Assembly: GCA_012513605.1 (NCBI GenBank)
Contig: JAAZBV010000086.1
Location: 1 to 46,968 of the forward strand
From: Desulfatiglans sp.
GTDB lineage: Bacteria; Desulfobacterota; DSM-4660; Desulfatiglandales; HGW-15
Length of the DNA stretch: 46,968 nt
Direction: 5' to 3'
Positions 1 through 8,932 of the stretch are shown in pieces (positions within the stretch are counted from its first letter, which is position 1; the number at the start of each line of letters is the position of its first letter). The position numbers and the translations under genes were made by a program. Below the pieces are notes generated by a model, which saw only the letters and a program-made list of their open reading frames with translations, did not search any database and was not told where the DNA came from.

Positions 1-1837
1 TACCATGCCCTGTATCAATTACATATGTCACAACCTTGTTATTTATCTTTTTTGCCTTTACTGTAAGGTCACCGCCATTAGGCATTGCATCCCTTGCATT
101 TGTAAAGAGGTTCATAAATGCCTGGCTCAAGAGTGAGAGGTTACCCTTTACCTGCAGATCGTCTTCAAGTATCATCTTTATCCTGATATTCTTGTTAAAA
201 ACCTTTTCGATGATATCATGTGTCTTCATGATAACCTCTGCAAGATCAATCTCCTCCATCTCAAGGGCCCAACCCTGCTTCGCAAAATGCAAAAGGTTGT
301 TGATAAGGCCAACCCCCCTGTCAATTGAGCTATATATATTTTTTGTCAGCTCCTTTACCTCGGGCTTTTCACCATAAATAACCTCAAGGTATTCCACATT
401 ACCAGATATGGCCTGGAGTATATTCCTGAAATTATGTGCAGTGCCCCCGGCAAAGGCCCCTATGGACTTCATTTTCTGGGCTACAAAAAGCTGCTCCTGA
501 AGTGCCTTCTGTTCGAATTCCGCATTCTTCTTTTCAGTTATATCATCAAAAATGGCAACAAGTTCATTATCAGGAAGAGGGCATATATAGTACTCCCTCC
601 AGCTTTTCCTGTTATCACCCTTTTCTATGGTTATGGGGCATCTTTCAGCCTTTCCTGTATTCCAGACCTTTTCAAGCCTCTGGATCAGCCCCGCCTCTTT
701 CAGTTCGGGAAGAACATCCAGAACACTTTTACCTATGGCATCCCTCTTGTTAATATTATCTATTTTTGAGTCTGCCTTATTGATGTCAAGGATAAGATAA
801 TCCTTACCATCATCAATTACCTTGAAGATGATAACTCCGCTGTTCAGGTTGTTAAACATTGCCCTGAAGCGTTTTTCACTCTCGCTCAGCATCTTTTCAG
901 CATCATTCAGATCGCTTGTCTGCTGCTCTATAATGGTTTCAAGGTTACGATACAGCATCGCATTTTCTATGGCGATAGCAGCAGTGCTGCACAGGGCTGT
1001 AACAAGGGCAAGGTCATCCTCCCTGAAACCGTATGGGATCTTTACAGAGTCTACATAAAGTACCCCCAGTACCTTTTCTCTGCTGATTAACGGAGAACAC
1101 ATAACAGATTTCACATGCATAAGTTCCATGCTCTCAGAGACATCCGCATCATCCTGCCCGAATGTATCAAGGATTGTAAGAGGTTTTCCGCTCTTTATAA
1201 CACCGTCAACTATTGTCTTACTGTAGCTGTATGATACAGAACCGTCATCAACTGACTTTGCAATGCGGGATATCACATTTGTAAACTCGCCTGTTTCACT
1301 GTCCACCAGTATTATAAAACCCCTGTCTATCCGCTTTAGCAGCTCAAAAAGGTAATCCAGCACCTTCTGCATGATTTCATTTATGTTAAGTGACTGGTTA
1401 ATTATATTTGATACCTTGAACAGGAAATCCATGTTTTTGGGAGGGGTCATGGGCCTGTCTTTATAGGCAGTAAACATGGCAGTGCTTGAGAAATGGGCTG
1501 AGAGATCCGCCATCTCACTGGGGCTGAAAACCGGCTCCGCAGATATTACGCCGATAGACATGGCAACATTTCCGGCAGCAAAGGGGACGCCCTCATTGAG
1601 TTCATAATCAATATCCGGGATAAGCTGCTTCCCCTTGAGGAATGTCCCGTTTTTACTGCCAAGATCCCTTATAATGAATTTGTCACCATTCCTGGTGATT
1701 CGGAGGTGTTTTCTTGATACGGTTTTATCCATTATCTGGATATCACTGTCAGGGAGTCTGCCAATATATATAATATCTCCCTTTACATCTAGGCTTTTAC
1801 CTTTTTTGTCCCCATTTAGAAAAAATAATTTGAGCAT
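1..1837 (-). CDS. FHA-GAF-PAS sensor histidine kinase (3' end cut by window edge)
   Basis: Probable cytoplasmic signal-transducing histidine kinase. Reading from the ATG at 1837, an N-terminal FHA domain (about residues 1-90) shows IGRLPDSDIQI, VSRKHLRI and GSKNGTFL, the phosphothreonine-binding signature. A GAF domain follows at about 130-290, then a PAS-like segment at about 310-430, then a dimerisation/phosphoacceptor helix with H-box AGGTAHNFRNIL at about 460-475. The N-box LFTNARDAM is present, and the window ends inside the G1 box DTGHG, so most of the ATP-binding domain lies outside. The H-box has HNFRN where most of the family has HDFNN. No membrane segment is visible, so the input is probably soluble or comes from a partner. 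It starts 9 bp after the receiver gene and is surely cotranscribed with it. The kinase call is secure; the signal is unknown. Confidence 0.9.
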   Translation of the reverse strand, partial: MLKLFFLNGDKKGKSLDVKGDIIYIGRLPDSDIQIMDKTVSRKHLRITRNGDKFIIRDLGSKNGTFLKGKQLIPDIDYELNEGVPFAAGNVAMSIGVISAEPVFSPSEMADLSAHFSSTAMFTAYKDRPMTPPKNMDFLFKVSNIINQSLNINEIMQKVLDYLFELLKRIDRGFIILVDSETGEFTNVISRIAKSVDDGSVSYSYSKTIVDGVIKSGKPLTILDTFGQDDADVSESMELMHVKSVMCSPLISREKVLGVLYVDSVKIPYGFREDDLALVTALCSTAAIAIENAMLYRNLETIIEQQTSDLNDAEKMLSESEKRFRAMFNNLNSGVIIFKVIDDGKDYLILDINKADSKIDNINKRDAIGKSVLDVLPELKEAGLIQRLEKVWNTGKAERCPITIEKGDNRKSWREYYICPLPDNELVAIFDDITEKKNAEFEQKALQEQLFVAQKMKSIGAFAGGTAHNFRNILQAISGNVEYLEVIYGEKPEVKELTKNIYSSIDRGVGLINNLLHFAKQGWALEMEEIDLAEVIMKTHDIIEKVFNKNIRIKMILEDDLQVKGNLSLLSQAFMNLFTNARDAMPNGGDLTVKAKKINNKVVTYVIDTGHG

Positions 1838-1846
1838 GATTCATGC

Positions 1847-2215
1847 CTACTTTGCCAGGAGCCTGTCAACATGTTCTTTTAAAACAGCCATTTTTACCGG
1901 TTTTGAGAGTACTATATCTGCTTTTTTTTCTATGGCGGCAGATTCCGGCTCCTTCCCAAAACCTGTAATGGCTATGACCGGGATCTCCGGCCTCTTTTCC
2001 TTGAGGGTGGTGACCACCCCGACACCGCTTACAAAGGGCATAACAATATCCGTGATAACAATATCATACCCGCCTGCATCAACCTTTTTCAACCCGTCCA
2101 GGCCGTCGGTCGCAATAATCACTTCATACCCGAGGTATTTAAAGTTTTTTACAAAGGCAGACAAGACATCCAGGTCATCTTCAATTATTAAAATCGTTTT
2201 TCCTTCTGTGCCCAT
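1847..2215 (-). CDS. Stand-alone response regulator receiver domain (CheY-like)
   Basis: A 122-residue single receiver domain with no output domain. The acidic pocket is E12-D13-D14, the phosphoacceptor is D56 in DIVITDIVMP, the switch residue is T84 in IAITG and the invariant lysine is K105 in LSKPVK. All catalytic residues of the family are present, so it should accept phosphate. It lies 9 bp upstream of the FHA-GAF-PAS kinase and 27 bp downstream of the membrane coiled-coil gene, so the three form one operon and the kinase is the likely phosphodonor. Without a DNA-binding or enzymatic domain it probably acts by protein-protein contact or as a phosphorelay intermediate. The family call is very secure; the partner is inferred from position. 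Confidence 0.93.
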   Translation of the reverse strand: MGTEGKTILIIEDDLDVLSAFVKNFKYLGYEVIIATDGLDGLKKVDAGGYDIVITDIVMPFVSGVGVVTTLKEKRPEIPVIAITGFGKEPESAAIEKKADIVLSKPVKMAVLKEHVDRLLAK

Positions 2216-2242
2216 ATCATTATTCCTTTTTTTTGCGTTTCT

Positions 2243-3403
2243 CTAATTATATTCCCTTTCCAGATAACCAAGATCCTGCGTTTGGGTGGCTTTTGTACCT
2301 ATTGCTATAATATTGCTTTTTGCCTTTGTCTCCTTCTGGTAGTATATCCTCCCTGAATAGGCAAAATCAACCTCAAGCACATTTATTTTGCCCCCTTTGC
2401 TGAATACCTTTCGCCTGATATTAATGGCTGAGTCATCCTCATTGATTCGGTGGATAACCTCTTCCGCCTTGAGCTGTAACTCATCCGAAAGATCAACAAA
2501 ACCATCTATTGCCTTTTCTGTAAAGGTAAGATTTTTATATAACACCCTGAATCTTTTATCTATTATTTCCTGCCTTCTGCCCTTTTTTTTCGATTTTTCA
2601 CTCTTAAGCTTTATCTCTTCTATCTCTTTCTTAAGGCCATCGATCTCCCTTTCTCTTGTTTCACGCAGCTCCTTTTGGGTCTTAAGACCGGATTCGAGCC
2701 TTTCCATCTCCTCAAGCAGCCCATCAATATCTGAGGAAAGATTTGCCTTTTCCCTGTTTAATTCCCCGATACTATCCGAATATCCCTTCTCCTTTTCCTT
2801 AATATTTGAAATCTCATTTTCATATGAAAAGAGTCTTTCCGAGAGCTTTGCTATTGTATTTGCCTGCTCCTTTTCTCTTTCCTCATTGTACCTAAGACTT
2901 CTCAGGATGAAAGATCTCAGAATAAGCAGCGCCAAAAAAATATAAAACACAAGTATGCTGTTTGATAACCAGCTGTTCTGTCTGATCCTTACCTCGGGCA
3001 AAATTATAAGGCCGTCATTCAGTATACTATAATTTTCAGCCGCCACATCCATATAGTTAACTACCTCGTTTGCGGCATGATGCTGGTATTCATTTCTATC
3101 TCCGTTCAATTGAGACGGGTACAATACATTGTTGCTATTTGTTTTTATTATAACATCTGTATTGATCCCAAGCCTGTAATGGAAGGCATTTTCAATCAGG
3201 TACCCGCTGATATTTCTGTTTATTTCGTCCCTTACAGAATGTCTCCCCGCATATAATTCTTTCTCATTCTTAATGACTATGGCAGAGATCCTTTCTTCTG
3301 TCTTATTATGAAGATATATTTCAAGCCCGTTGAGGGTAAATATATAGAGTACAGGAGGAAAGAAGATACATAAAAAAAGAATTTTAAAGGGGAAATTTTT
3401 CAT
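2243..3403 (-). CDS. Two-helix membrane coiled-coil protein with C-terminal RelE/ParE-like domain
   Basis: A 386-residue protein of no family I can name. Visible order: transmembrane helix at about 7-24; a periplasmic region of about 120 residues at 25-148; a second transmembrane helix at about 149-167 (SILVFYIFLALLILRSF); a charged, heptad-like coiled coil at about 172-275; then a globular domain at 283-386. That last domain reads as strand, two helices, three strands. Its final part (VLEVDFAYSGRIYYQ, then NIIAIGTKATQTQDLGYLE) resembles the end of RelE/ParE toxins. Topology would place the periplasmic part as sensor and the coil plus RelE-like part in the cytoplasm. It is first in an operon with a receiver and a histidine kinase, so it may supply their membrane input. 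The fold call is inference from pattern; toxin activity is not implied. Confidence 0.6.
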   Translation of the reverse strand: MKNFPFKILFLCIFFPPVLYIFTLNGLEIYLHNKTEERISAIVIKNEKELYAGRHSVRDEINRNISGYLIENAFHYRLGINTDVIIKTNSNNVLYPSQLNGDRNEYQHHAANEVVNYMDVAAENYSILNDGLIILPEVRIRQNSWLSNSILVFYIFLALLILRSFILRSLRYNEEREKEQANTIAKLSERLFSYENEISNIKEKEKGYSDSIGELNREKANLSSDIDGLLEEMERLESGLKTQKELRETREREIDGLKKEIEEIKLKSEKSKKKGRRQEIIDKRFRVLYKNLTFTEKAIDGFVDLSDELQLKAEEVIHRINEDDSAINIRRKVFSKGGKINVLEVDFAYSGRIYYQKETKAKSNIIAIGTKATQTQDLGYLEREYN

Positions 3404-3429
3404 TATCTTTAAAGCCTTTTATAACAGGG

Positions 3430-3460
3430 AGTAGACAGTAGAATGGAAACAGTAGACAGA
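3430..3460. repeat. Short degenerate 7-bp tandem repeat
   Basis: About four 7-bp units of the type AGTAGAC, in the 95-bp gap between the TPR lipoprotein and the membrane coiled-coil gene. Part of it (CAGTAGACAG) can pair with CTGCCTACTG about 30 bp downstream, making a weak hairpin. It belongs to the heptamer-repeat class seen at six other places in this window. Confidence 0.5.
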
Positions 3461-3498
3461 AAAAGGCAAATTTCATTCTGCCTACTGTATTTTGAAGG

Positions 3499-5820
3499 CT
3501 ACTGATTTACTCCAGCCTCAATCTCTTTTAAAGCCTTTTTTGCCTCTTCAGCCCCCTTGAAACCGGGATCAAGCATTAGTGCCTTTTTCAGATATGATCC
3601 AGCCTCTGCCGGTTTATTGTTTTTAAGCAATGCCATACCAAGATGATAGTTTATTAGAGGATTATCAGGCACCCTCTCAACACTGTCCTGCAGTTCTGAA
3701 ATGGCATTAAGATAACTCCCCTTCAGATAATATATCCAACCCAGTGTATCCATTACTGAGGGGTTATCAGGCATCTGCTCCTTTGCTATCCTTGCATACT
3801 CAAGCGCCTCATCAATATTTTCTCCTTTTTCAGCAAGTTTCCATGCAAGGTTATTTGCAGCTGCGCCAAAATCTTTCTTTATTGCCAGCGCCTTGCGATA
3901 AAACTCTTCTGCCCTCTTATTATCACCCTGCTGGTCATATATAGTGCCGATTGCCAGATACCCTGCCAGATAATCCGGCCTTTTAGCAATTATCTCTTCA
4001 TATCTGGTTATAGCATCCTTGAAATTTTTATCCTTTAGGGCGAGCTTCGCCAGAATTTCATAGGGAGGCAGAAGGTTCGGGTCTGTATCAATTGCCTTTT
4101 CAAAATATCCCCTGGCATCATCTGTTTTTTCCTGCTCAAGGAATAAATTGCCACGTAAATACTCTATTATGGCAAGCAATTGTGTTTTATCTCCGGCCTT
4201 TGCACTGTATGTGTTGCAAAGTTCAATAGCCTCATTATATTTTTTCTCATTTGCCAGGATACTAACAAGTATACCGAGTGCATCTACCCTGTTAGGATCA
4301 ATTTCAAGTGTCTTTTGAAGCATGCCTTTTGCATCTTCAGCCCTTTTTGTCCTATTATAGAGTACACCAAGCCTCATATAGGTACCTGCATCATCAGGTC
4401 TAAGCTCTTTTACCTTAATGTAGGCCGCCTCTGCACCATTTGCATCCCCATCAAGTATCCTGAGATTACCAAGAAGGGTAAGCGCCTGAATATTATCAGG
4501 CAGGATTTCAAGAACGCTATCGATCTGTTTTCTTGCAAGCTCCTTATCCCTTGATCTTAAATAAAAATCTGCAAGTATCAGGCGCGCCTCCACAAGGCGC
4601 GGGTTAAGCTCAACGGATTTCAGAAGACTCCCCTTTGCAAGCTCAAGTTCATCTTTGCTGATCAGGCAAAGGCCCTTTAAGTAGTGGGCAGAGCTGTTTT
4701 CCGGCTGATCGCGGAGTACAAGTTCAAGGCGCTCAAGTGCATTATTATAATCCTTTTTAGTAAGATAAAGCCTTGCTTTTAAAAAATTAGCGCCAATATG
4801 CCCTTTATCCTTTGCAAGTATGCTGTCGACAACCGCTTCAGCGGCATCAGGCTTTGAATAATCAAAATGTAGTGCAGCAATATTCATCAGCACATTTATA
4901 TCATCCTTCTTAATTGCGCTTGCCTTTTGCATTGCATCAAGCGCCTTTTCATATGATTTCTGGTGTGCATAAAAGGCACCCAGGTTCATTAATGGAGCTA
5001 TATCCTGAGCAGGCGCCAGTTCAACCGCCTTTAAATACTGCTTTTCAGCATCATCGGGTCTGTTTCTGCTTTCATAAAAACTGGCGAGCACATTAATACC
5101 CTGGTATTTTGACTCTATACCCTCAAGCATTGAAAGCAGCTCTTTTTCCGCCTTTTCCCATTCCCCTCTGGACCCATAGATCCGGGACAGCTCAATGTAA
5201 GATGTCTGATCCTTTGGATCAAGTTTTATAACCCTCTGGAACATCTTTTCAGCACTATCAAGGTCATTTTTCATCAAATATACCCTGCCCAGGGATACCT
5301 GCGTATTCAGGTGATCGGGTTTGAGTTCTGAGGCCTTAACAAGGGTTGACAAAGCGGAATCCAGGTCTTTTTCCTGTATGTATATCCCGGCCATCAGGCT
5401 TAATGCCTCTATATTATCAGCCATTTCCTCAAGAACAAGCTCTGCCTTTTCCTTTGCCTCTTTTGTCTGCCTTCCTAGGAGCAGCAGTTGACCCATCTTC
5501 AACTGTGCGGGGATATTTGCAGGATTAATCGATACCGCCCTGGAGAATGACTGGAATGCCTCCCGTACCTCATTAGACTTAAGATATACTTCGCCCAGTT
5601 CATAATGGGCTGTGTCGTTTTTGGGTTCAAGCTGGATTACATTTTTATACTCTATAACAGCCTTTTTGTATTCACCACCGGCAGCATACTCCTTTGCCCT
5701 TGCAAGATGCTTTTCCAACTTATCCTCACTGCTCCCGCATGCGGTAATCATCAGGGCAAGAATCAGGATTGAGACCACTCTTAAGCATTGAATTGGGATT
5801 ATTGATTCTTTCATCTTCAT
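3499..5820 (-). CDS. Large TPR-repeat lipoprotein (PrsT-like)
   Basis: A 773-residue protein made almost wholly of tetratricopeptide repeats. The N-terminus is a lipoprotein signal peptide: basic start, hydrophobic stretch, and lipobox MITAC with the modified cysteine at about residue 28. From about residue 35 to the end, roughly 20 TPR units with the usual pattern (for example AEEFYRKALAIKKDFGAAANNLAW) form a protein-binding solenoid, probably anchored at the inner leaflet of the outer membrane. The architecture matches TPR lipoproteins of exopolysaccharide/PEP-CTERM loci (PrsT type), but no exosortase is in the window, so that link is weak. The ATG at 5820 is supported by AAGGAG 9 bp upstream. 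It has its own sigma-70-like promoter at 5901-5929 and is separated by repeats from the signalling operon. Confidence 0.85.
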   Translation of the reverse strand: MKMKESIIPIQCLRVVSILILALMITACGSSEDKLEKHLARAKEYAAGGEYKKAVIEYKNVIQLEPKNDTAHYELGEVYLKSNEVREAFQSFSRAVSINPANIPAQLKMGQLLLLGRQTKEAKEKAELVLEEMADNIEALSLMAGIYIQEKDLDSALSTLVKASELKPDHLNTQVSLGRVYLMKNDLDSAEKMFQRVIKLDPKDQTSYIELSRIYGSRGEWEKAEKELLSMLEGIESKYQGINVLASFYESRNRPDDAEKQYLKAVELAPAQDIAPLMNLGAFYAHQKSYEKALDAMQKASAIKKDDINVLMNIAALHFDYSKPDAAEAVVDSILAKDKGHIGANFLKARLYLTKKDYNNALERLELVLRDQPENSSAHYLKGLCLISKDELELAKGSLLKSVELNPRLVEARLILADFYLRSRDKELARKQIDSVLEILPDNIQALTLLGNLRILDGDANGAEAAYIKVKELRPDDAGTYMRLGVLYNRTKRAEDAKGMLQKTLEIDPNRVDALGILVSILANEKKYNEAIELCNTYSAKAGDKTQLLAIIEYLRGNLFLEQEKTDDARGYFEKAIDTDPNLLPPYEILAKLALKDKNFKDAITRYEEIIAKRPDYLAGYLAIGTIYDQQGDNKRAEEFYRKALAIKKDFGAAANNLAWKLAEKGENIDEALEYARIAKEQMPDNPSVMDTLGWIYYLKGSYLNAISELQDSVERVPDNPLINYHLGMALLKNNKPAEAGSYLKKALMLDPGFKGAEEAKKALKEIEAGVNQ

Positions 5821-5900
5821 TTTTAACGTCTCCTTGGATAATACTAAATATGATCCAGCTGACCTGTTATCTTATTTCAGATTGTTATAACCAGTTTTCA

Positions 5901-5929
5901 ATATAACAAGCAAAACATCACAATGTCAA
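5901..5929 (-). promoter_or_regulatory. Sigma-70-type promoter for the TPR lipoprotein gene
   Basis: On the minus strand, TTGACA (5929-5924), a 17-bp spacer and TTATAT (5906-5901). Transcription would start near 5894, about 74 bases before the ATG at 5820. The -35 box is consensus and the -10 differs at two positions. No other gene lies between this site and the TPR gene. Confidence 0.65.
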
Positions 5930-5941
5930 ACTGATTGAATT

Positions 5942-7045
5942 TTAGCCTCGTTTATTAAAAACACCCTCCATGACAAGATCATGTATCATTGGTCTGAAAG
6001 GCCTTATCATTTTATTTTCCCTGGTCGGATGAACTCTGTTTGAGAGGAGTATAACCATTATATCCTGCTCAAGATCCATCCAGACCGATGTACCTGTAAA
6101 TCCAAGATGCCCGATACTGTTACATGTAAAATATCTGCCTGAGCTTGACCCTTCTTTTGATGGAGTATCCCACCCCAGCGCCCAAGTGCTTTCTTTAACT
6201 ATATCCTGTCTGCTGAAAAAATCCTGCACAGTCTCAGGCCTGAAAAAATCACACCTCTCAGCGTAACAGTGCTGCCTTAACATATTGAGCAATATGAAAA
6301 GATCCTCTGCGCACCCGAACAGGCCTGCATGGCCTGAATAACCGCCAATGGCATATGCGTTTTCATCATGCACCTCTCCTTGAATTACCCTTTTCCGCCA
6401 CGGGCACAATTCAGTAGCTGCTATTTCATCAGGGCTGAAAGGCGCCTTTTTATTAATAAGATATGTGCGATCAAGCCTTAGTGGGTGATAAAAAAATTCC
6501 TTCAGGTATTCATCCATCTTAACACCAGATGCAAGCTCAATTATCCATTCAAGGAGCATGAACCCGAGATCGCTGTATTGTATGCCTTTACAACAGGGAT
6601 AGGCCAGCGGCTCCATTATAACCCGTTCCCTCAATAGACTTTTTCTCTTGTAAGGCTCATATTTCATAAGGTCAATATAATAAGGTTTCCAATCCGGTAA
6701 GCCAGACGAATGGCACAGTAACAGACGAACTGTAATCCCCTTTTTTTCATCAGGGAGCAGACAAGGCAATAATTCCACAAGGGATTGATCCAGGGATATG
6801 ACCCCTTTATCAACAAGTCTCATAACCGCAAGGGTGGTTGCAAAGGGTTTTGTTAATGAAGCCAGATCAAATATGCTGTTCACCCTGACAGGTGCATTTG
6901 AAGCGGCCGTTGATAAAATACCCGCTGCCTTTGTGAATATGATCTCACCGCCAAGAGCTATTAATAGGACAGCGCCTGGAAAGACACCGCTCCTAACTCC
7001 ATCATCAAGCAGTGCAGTAATCCTGCATTCATCTTTTTTATTCAA
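5942..7045 (-). CDS. Serine hydrolase of the class C beta-lactamase/penicillin-binding family
   Basis: A 367-residue protein with the three marks of the class C beta-lactamase-like serine hydrolases: the S63-x-x-K66 motif in ASLTKP, the Y157-S-D motif in IQYSDLGF (the YxN position has Asp), and H313-L-G in GHLGFTG. The segment NAYAIGGYSGHAGLFG is typical of the esterase/peptidase branch rather than of true beta-lactamases. There is no signal peptide, so it is probably cytoplasmic; substrates in this family include esters, D-amino-acid peptides and muropeptides. Its ATG overlaps the stop of the M20 peptidase gene by 4 bp (7042-7045), so the two are translationally coupled and may act on related amide or peptide substrates. 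The family call is secure; the substrate is unknown. Confidence 0.88.
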   Translation of the reverse strand: MNKKDECRITALLDDGVRSGVFPGAVLLIALGGEIIFTKAAGILSTAASNAPVRVNSIFDLASLTKPFATTLAVMRLVDKGVISLDQSLVELLPCLLPDEKKGITVRLLLCHSSGLPDWKPYYIDLMKYEPYKRKSLLRERVIMEPLAYPCCKGIQYSDLGFMLLEWIIELASGVKMDEYLKEFFYHPLRLDRTYLINKKAPFSPDEIAATELCPWRKRVIQGEVHDENAYAIGGYSGHAGLFGCAEDLFILLNMLRQHCYAERCDFFRPETVQDFFSRQDIVKESTWALGWDTPSKEGSSSGRYFTCNSIGHLGFTGTSVWMDLEQDIMVILLSNRVHPTRENKMIRPFRPMIHDLVMEGVFNKRG

Positions 7046-8277
7046 ATAGTGTCATCCAGGAATATTGATGCAAAGACCTTAATATCATCAATGATATCAG
7101 GTATCCTGCAATACTCATCAGGTTGATGCGCCACATCAAGGCAGGTGCTCCATACCGCAGCATTCAGCCCCGCCTTGCGGAAAAAAGAGGCAACCGTGCC
7201 CCCGCCTATACCCTTGGTTGATGCATCAACACCCTTTACCTTTTTTATAGCCCTCTTCAAGGCGGCTACAACAGGCGCATTTACTGGGGTTGATCCTGAT
7301 GCATCCTCCCTGTTTACTGTTTCAATTGTTATTTCAAGATTTAATTCTCCTTCGACCCTATCGGCTGTCTTTCTTGCATACTTGAGTATTTCATCAATCT
7401 TATAAACAGGGAGCACCCTGCAATCCAGATAGAAGACATCCTTCCCGGGTATGGTGTTAACATTGGGTACATTTGCTTCAATCTTTGTGGGTTCAAATGT
7501 AGAAAAGGGAGGCGAAAAGAGCTCATCCCTGAAATCATAGGCACCTTTCAACTTCTCAAGTTCAATAATTAGCCTTGCCACACCGAACAATGTGTTGTTT
7601 CCCCTCTCCGGGGTGCTTGCATGGCACTGCTTTCCCTTAACAGTGAATTTCAGCCAGAGCATGGATTTCTCAGCGACCTCTATCATGGAACCATCCTCTG
7701 CGCCCCAGTCAGGCACAATAATAAGATCATCAGGTTTAAAAATATCCTTATTGTTTTTGACAATATACTCCAGGCCATACCTGCTGCCTGTCTCTTCATC
7801 TGCCACCATTATAAGGCCCATTTTGTTATGCTTAAGGCCTGATTCAAGCACAGCCTTTACAGCAAGGGTTGATGCAACTATGCCATGCTGGTTATCCTCA
7901 ACACCCCTGCCAATAATCCTGTCGCCATCCACCCGAATCTTATAGGGGTCACTCTCCCATAAGGAAAGGTCACCGGGCGGCACTATATCCATGTGGCTCA
8001 ATACCCATACAACAGGCAGTGATTCATCCTTCCCCCACCTTGCTACGATATTTGGTCTGTAACCATCCTTGGCCCTTCTGTCGGGCGCTCTTACTTCATA
8101 TAGGATGTCAGGGTTTATCTCTTCAAATCGCTTTTTCAAATATGCTGACTTTTCATGTTCTCCTGTACCGCCATTATCAGGGCCAAGGGCCACCCTTTTT
8201 GTCAGTTCTGACTGGAACAGGACTATCTCATCCCTGTATTTATCTATTGTTGTAAAAATATTTTTTTCCTTCTTCAT
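7042..8277 (-). CDS. M20 family metallopeptidase/deacylase
   Basis: A 411-residue zinc-dependent M20 hydrolase, the family of DapE/ArgE-like deacylases and carboxypeptidases. Metal and catalytic residues are visible: H95 and D97 in LSHMDIVPP, D128 in GRGVEDNQHG, E161-E162 in VADEETGS, D190 in VPDWGAEDG, and the final histidine in VAHQPDEY. A dimerisation insert sits at about 200-320 (KGKQCHASTPERGNN). It most resembles the M20 members usually annotated as diaminopimelate aminotransferase or succinyl-diaminopimelate desuccinylase, but no dap genes are nearby, so a precise substrate is not assigned. Its first 38 bp overlap the end of the acyltransferase gene, and its stop overlaps the start of the serine hydrolase, which shows tight coupling. 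Confidence 0.88.
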   Translation of the reverse strand: MKKEKNIFTTIDKYRDEIVLFQSELTKRVALGPDNGGTGEHEKSAYLKKRFEEINPDILYEVRAPDRRAKDGYRPNIVARWGKDESLPVVWVLSHMDIVPPGDLSLWESDPYKIRVDGDRIIGRGVEDNQHGIVASTLAVKAVLESGLKHNKMGLIMVADEETGSRYGLEYIVKNNKDIFKPDDLIIVPDWGAEDGSMIEVAEKSMLWLKFTVKGKQCHASTPERGNNTLFGVARLIIELEKLKGAYDFRDELFSPPFSTFEPTKIEANVPNVNTIPGKDVFYLDCRVLPVYKIDEILKYARKTADRVEGELNLEITIETVNREDASGSTPVNAPVVAALKRAIKKVKGVDASTKGIGGGTVASFFRKAGLNAAVWSTCLDVAHQPDEYCRIPDIIDDIKVFASIFLDDTI

Positions 8278-8914
8278 GGTTATCCCTCAGCTCTTTAAAT
8301 AATATATTGTCTCTGAGCCCTGATAGCTGTGCGATCTGGCTCATTATAGTGGCAAATAATAGCTGTGAATCTTTAAAATCAGCCCCCCTCAGGGGATTGC
8401 CAATATTTATCCTGACATCTGCCCTGTATTTCTGTTTTATATATTCTATACCAGCAGGGACAAACAGGGTATCTACATTCTCATAGACATATCTGATCAT
8501 TCCCGGATGACCTTTACCAATTTGATCTTTATAATATGTGCCTTCAGGAAACAGCACAACCCCCTCACCGTCAGAGAGTTTCTGAAGCAGTGAGGAGCAG
8601 GTATTTCTGTTCCTTGCAGGGCGCTTCCTGTCAAGGGGAATTCCTCCCACCATAGAAATAAACCTTTTTATTATAAAACTATCAAACAGCTCCTGTTTTG
8701 CTATATAGTATAAAGGCCTTTTTACTGATATGGCAATCAGGGGGATATCTTCCCACCGCTGGTGCCTTGGAAGAAGCACAAAGGCCCCATTTTCAGGGAG
8801 ATTATCTGCGCCACTGACATTCATCCTGAAAAAGGGAAAAAGGAATGCCTTTGCTGCAAGCCTTACTATGCCAGCAACAAAAAGATTCCTTTTCAATATA
8901 ACCGATGCGGTCAT
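8240..8914 (-). CDS. PlsC-like 1-acyl-glycerol-3-phosphate acyltransferase family protein
   Basis: A 224-residue lysophospholipid acyltransferase-family protein. The catalytic HX4D motif is H51-QRWE-D56, and the phosphate-binding motif is FPEGTYY at 122-128. The hydrophobic N-terminus (about 12-30) suggests membrane association. The usual role is transfer of an acyl chain from acyl-ACP or acyl-CoA to the sn-2 position of lysophosphatidate, although distant members acylate other lipids. Its length is typical. No clear Shine-Dalgarno precedes the ATG at 8914, which is 18 bp from the end of glmS, so it may be read by coupling from glmS. The end of the gene runs 38 bp into the M20 peptidase gene. 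The family is secure; the lipid acceptor is not known. Confidence 0.85.
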   Translation of the reverse strand: MTASVILKRNLFVAGIVRLAAKAFLFPFFRMNVSGADNLPENGAFVLLPRHQRWEDIPLIAISVKRPLYYIAKQELFDSFIIKRFISMVGGIPLDRKRPARNRNTCSSLLQKLSDGEGVVLFPEGTYYKDQIGKGHPGMIRYVYENVDTLFVPAGIEYIKQKYRADVRINIGNPLRGADFKDSQLLFATIMSQIAQLSGLRDNILFKELRDNHEEGKKYFYNNR

Positions 8915-8932
8915 CAGATTTGAATAAATCCT

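Noticed and set aside
3499-5820. Exosortase/PEP-CTERM system around the TPR lipoprotein
   Set aside because: The protein resembles PrsT in layout, but no exosortase, PEP-CTERM protein or other partner is in the window.
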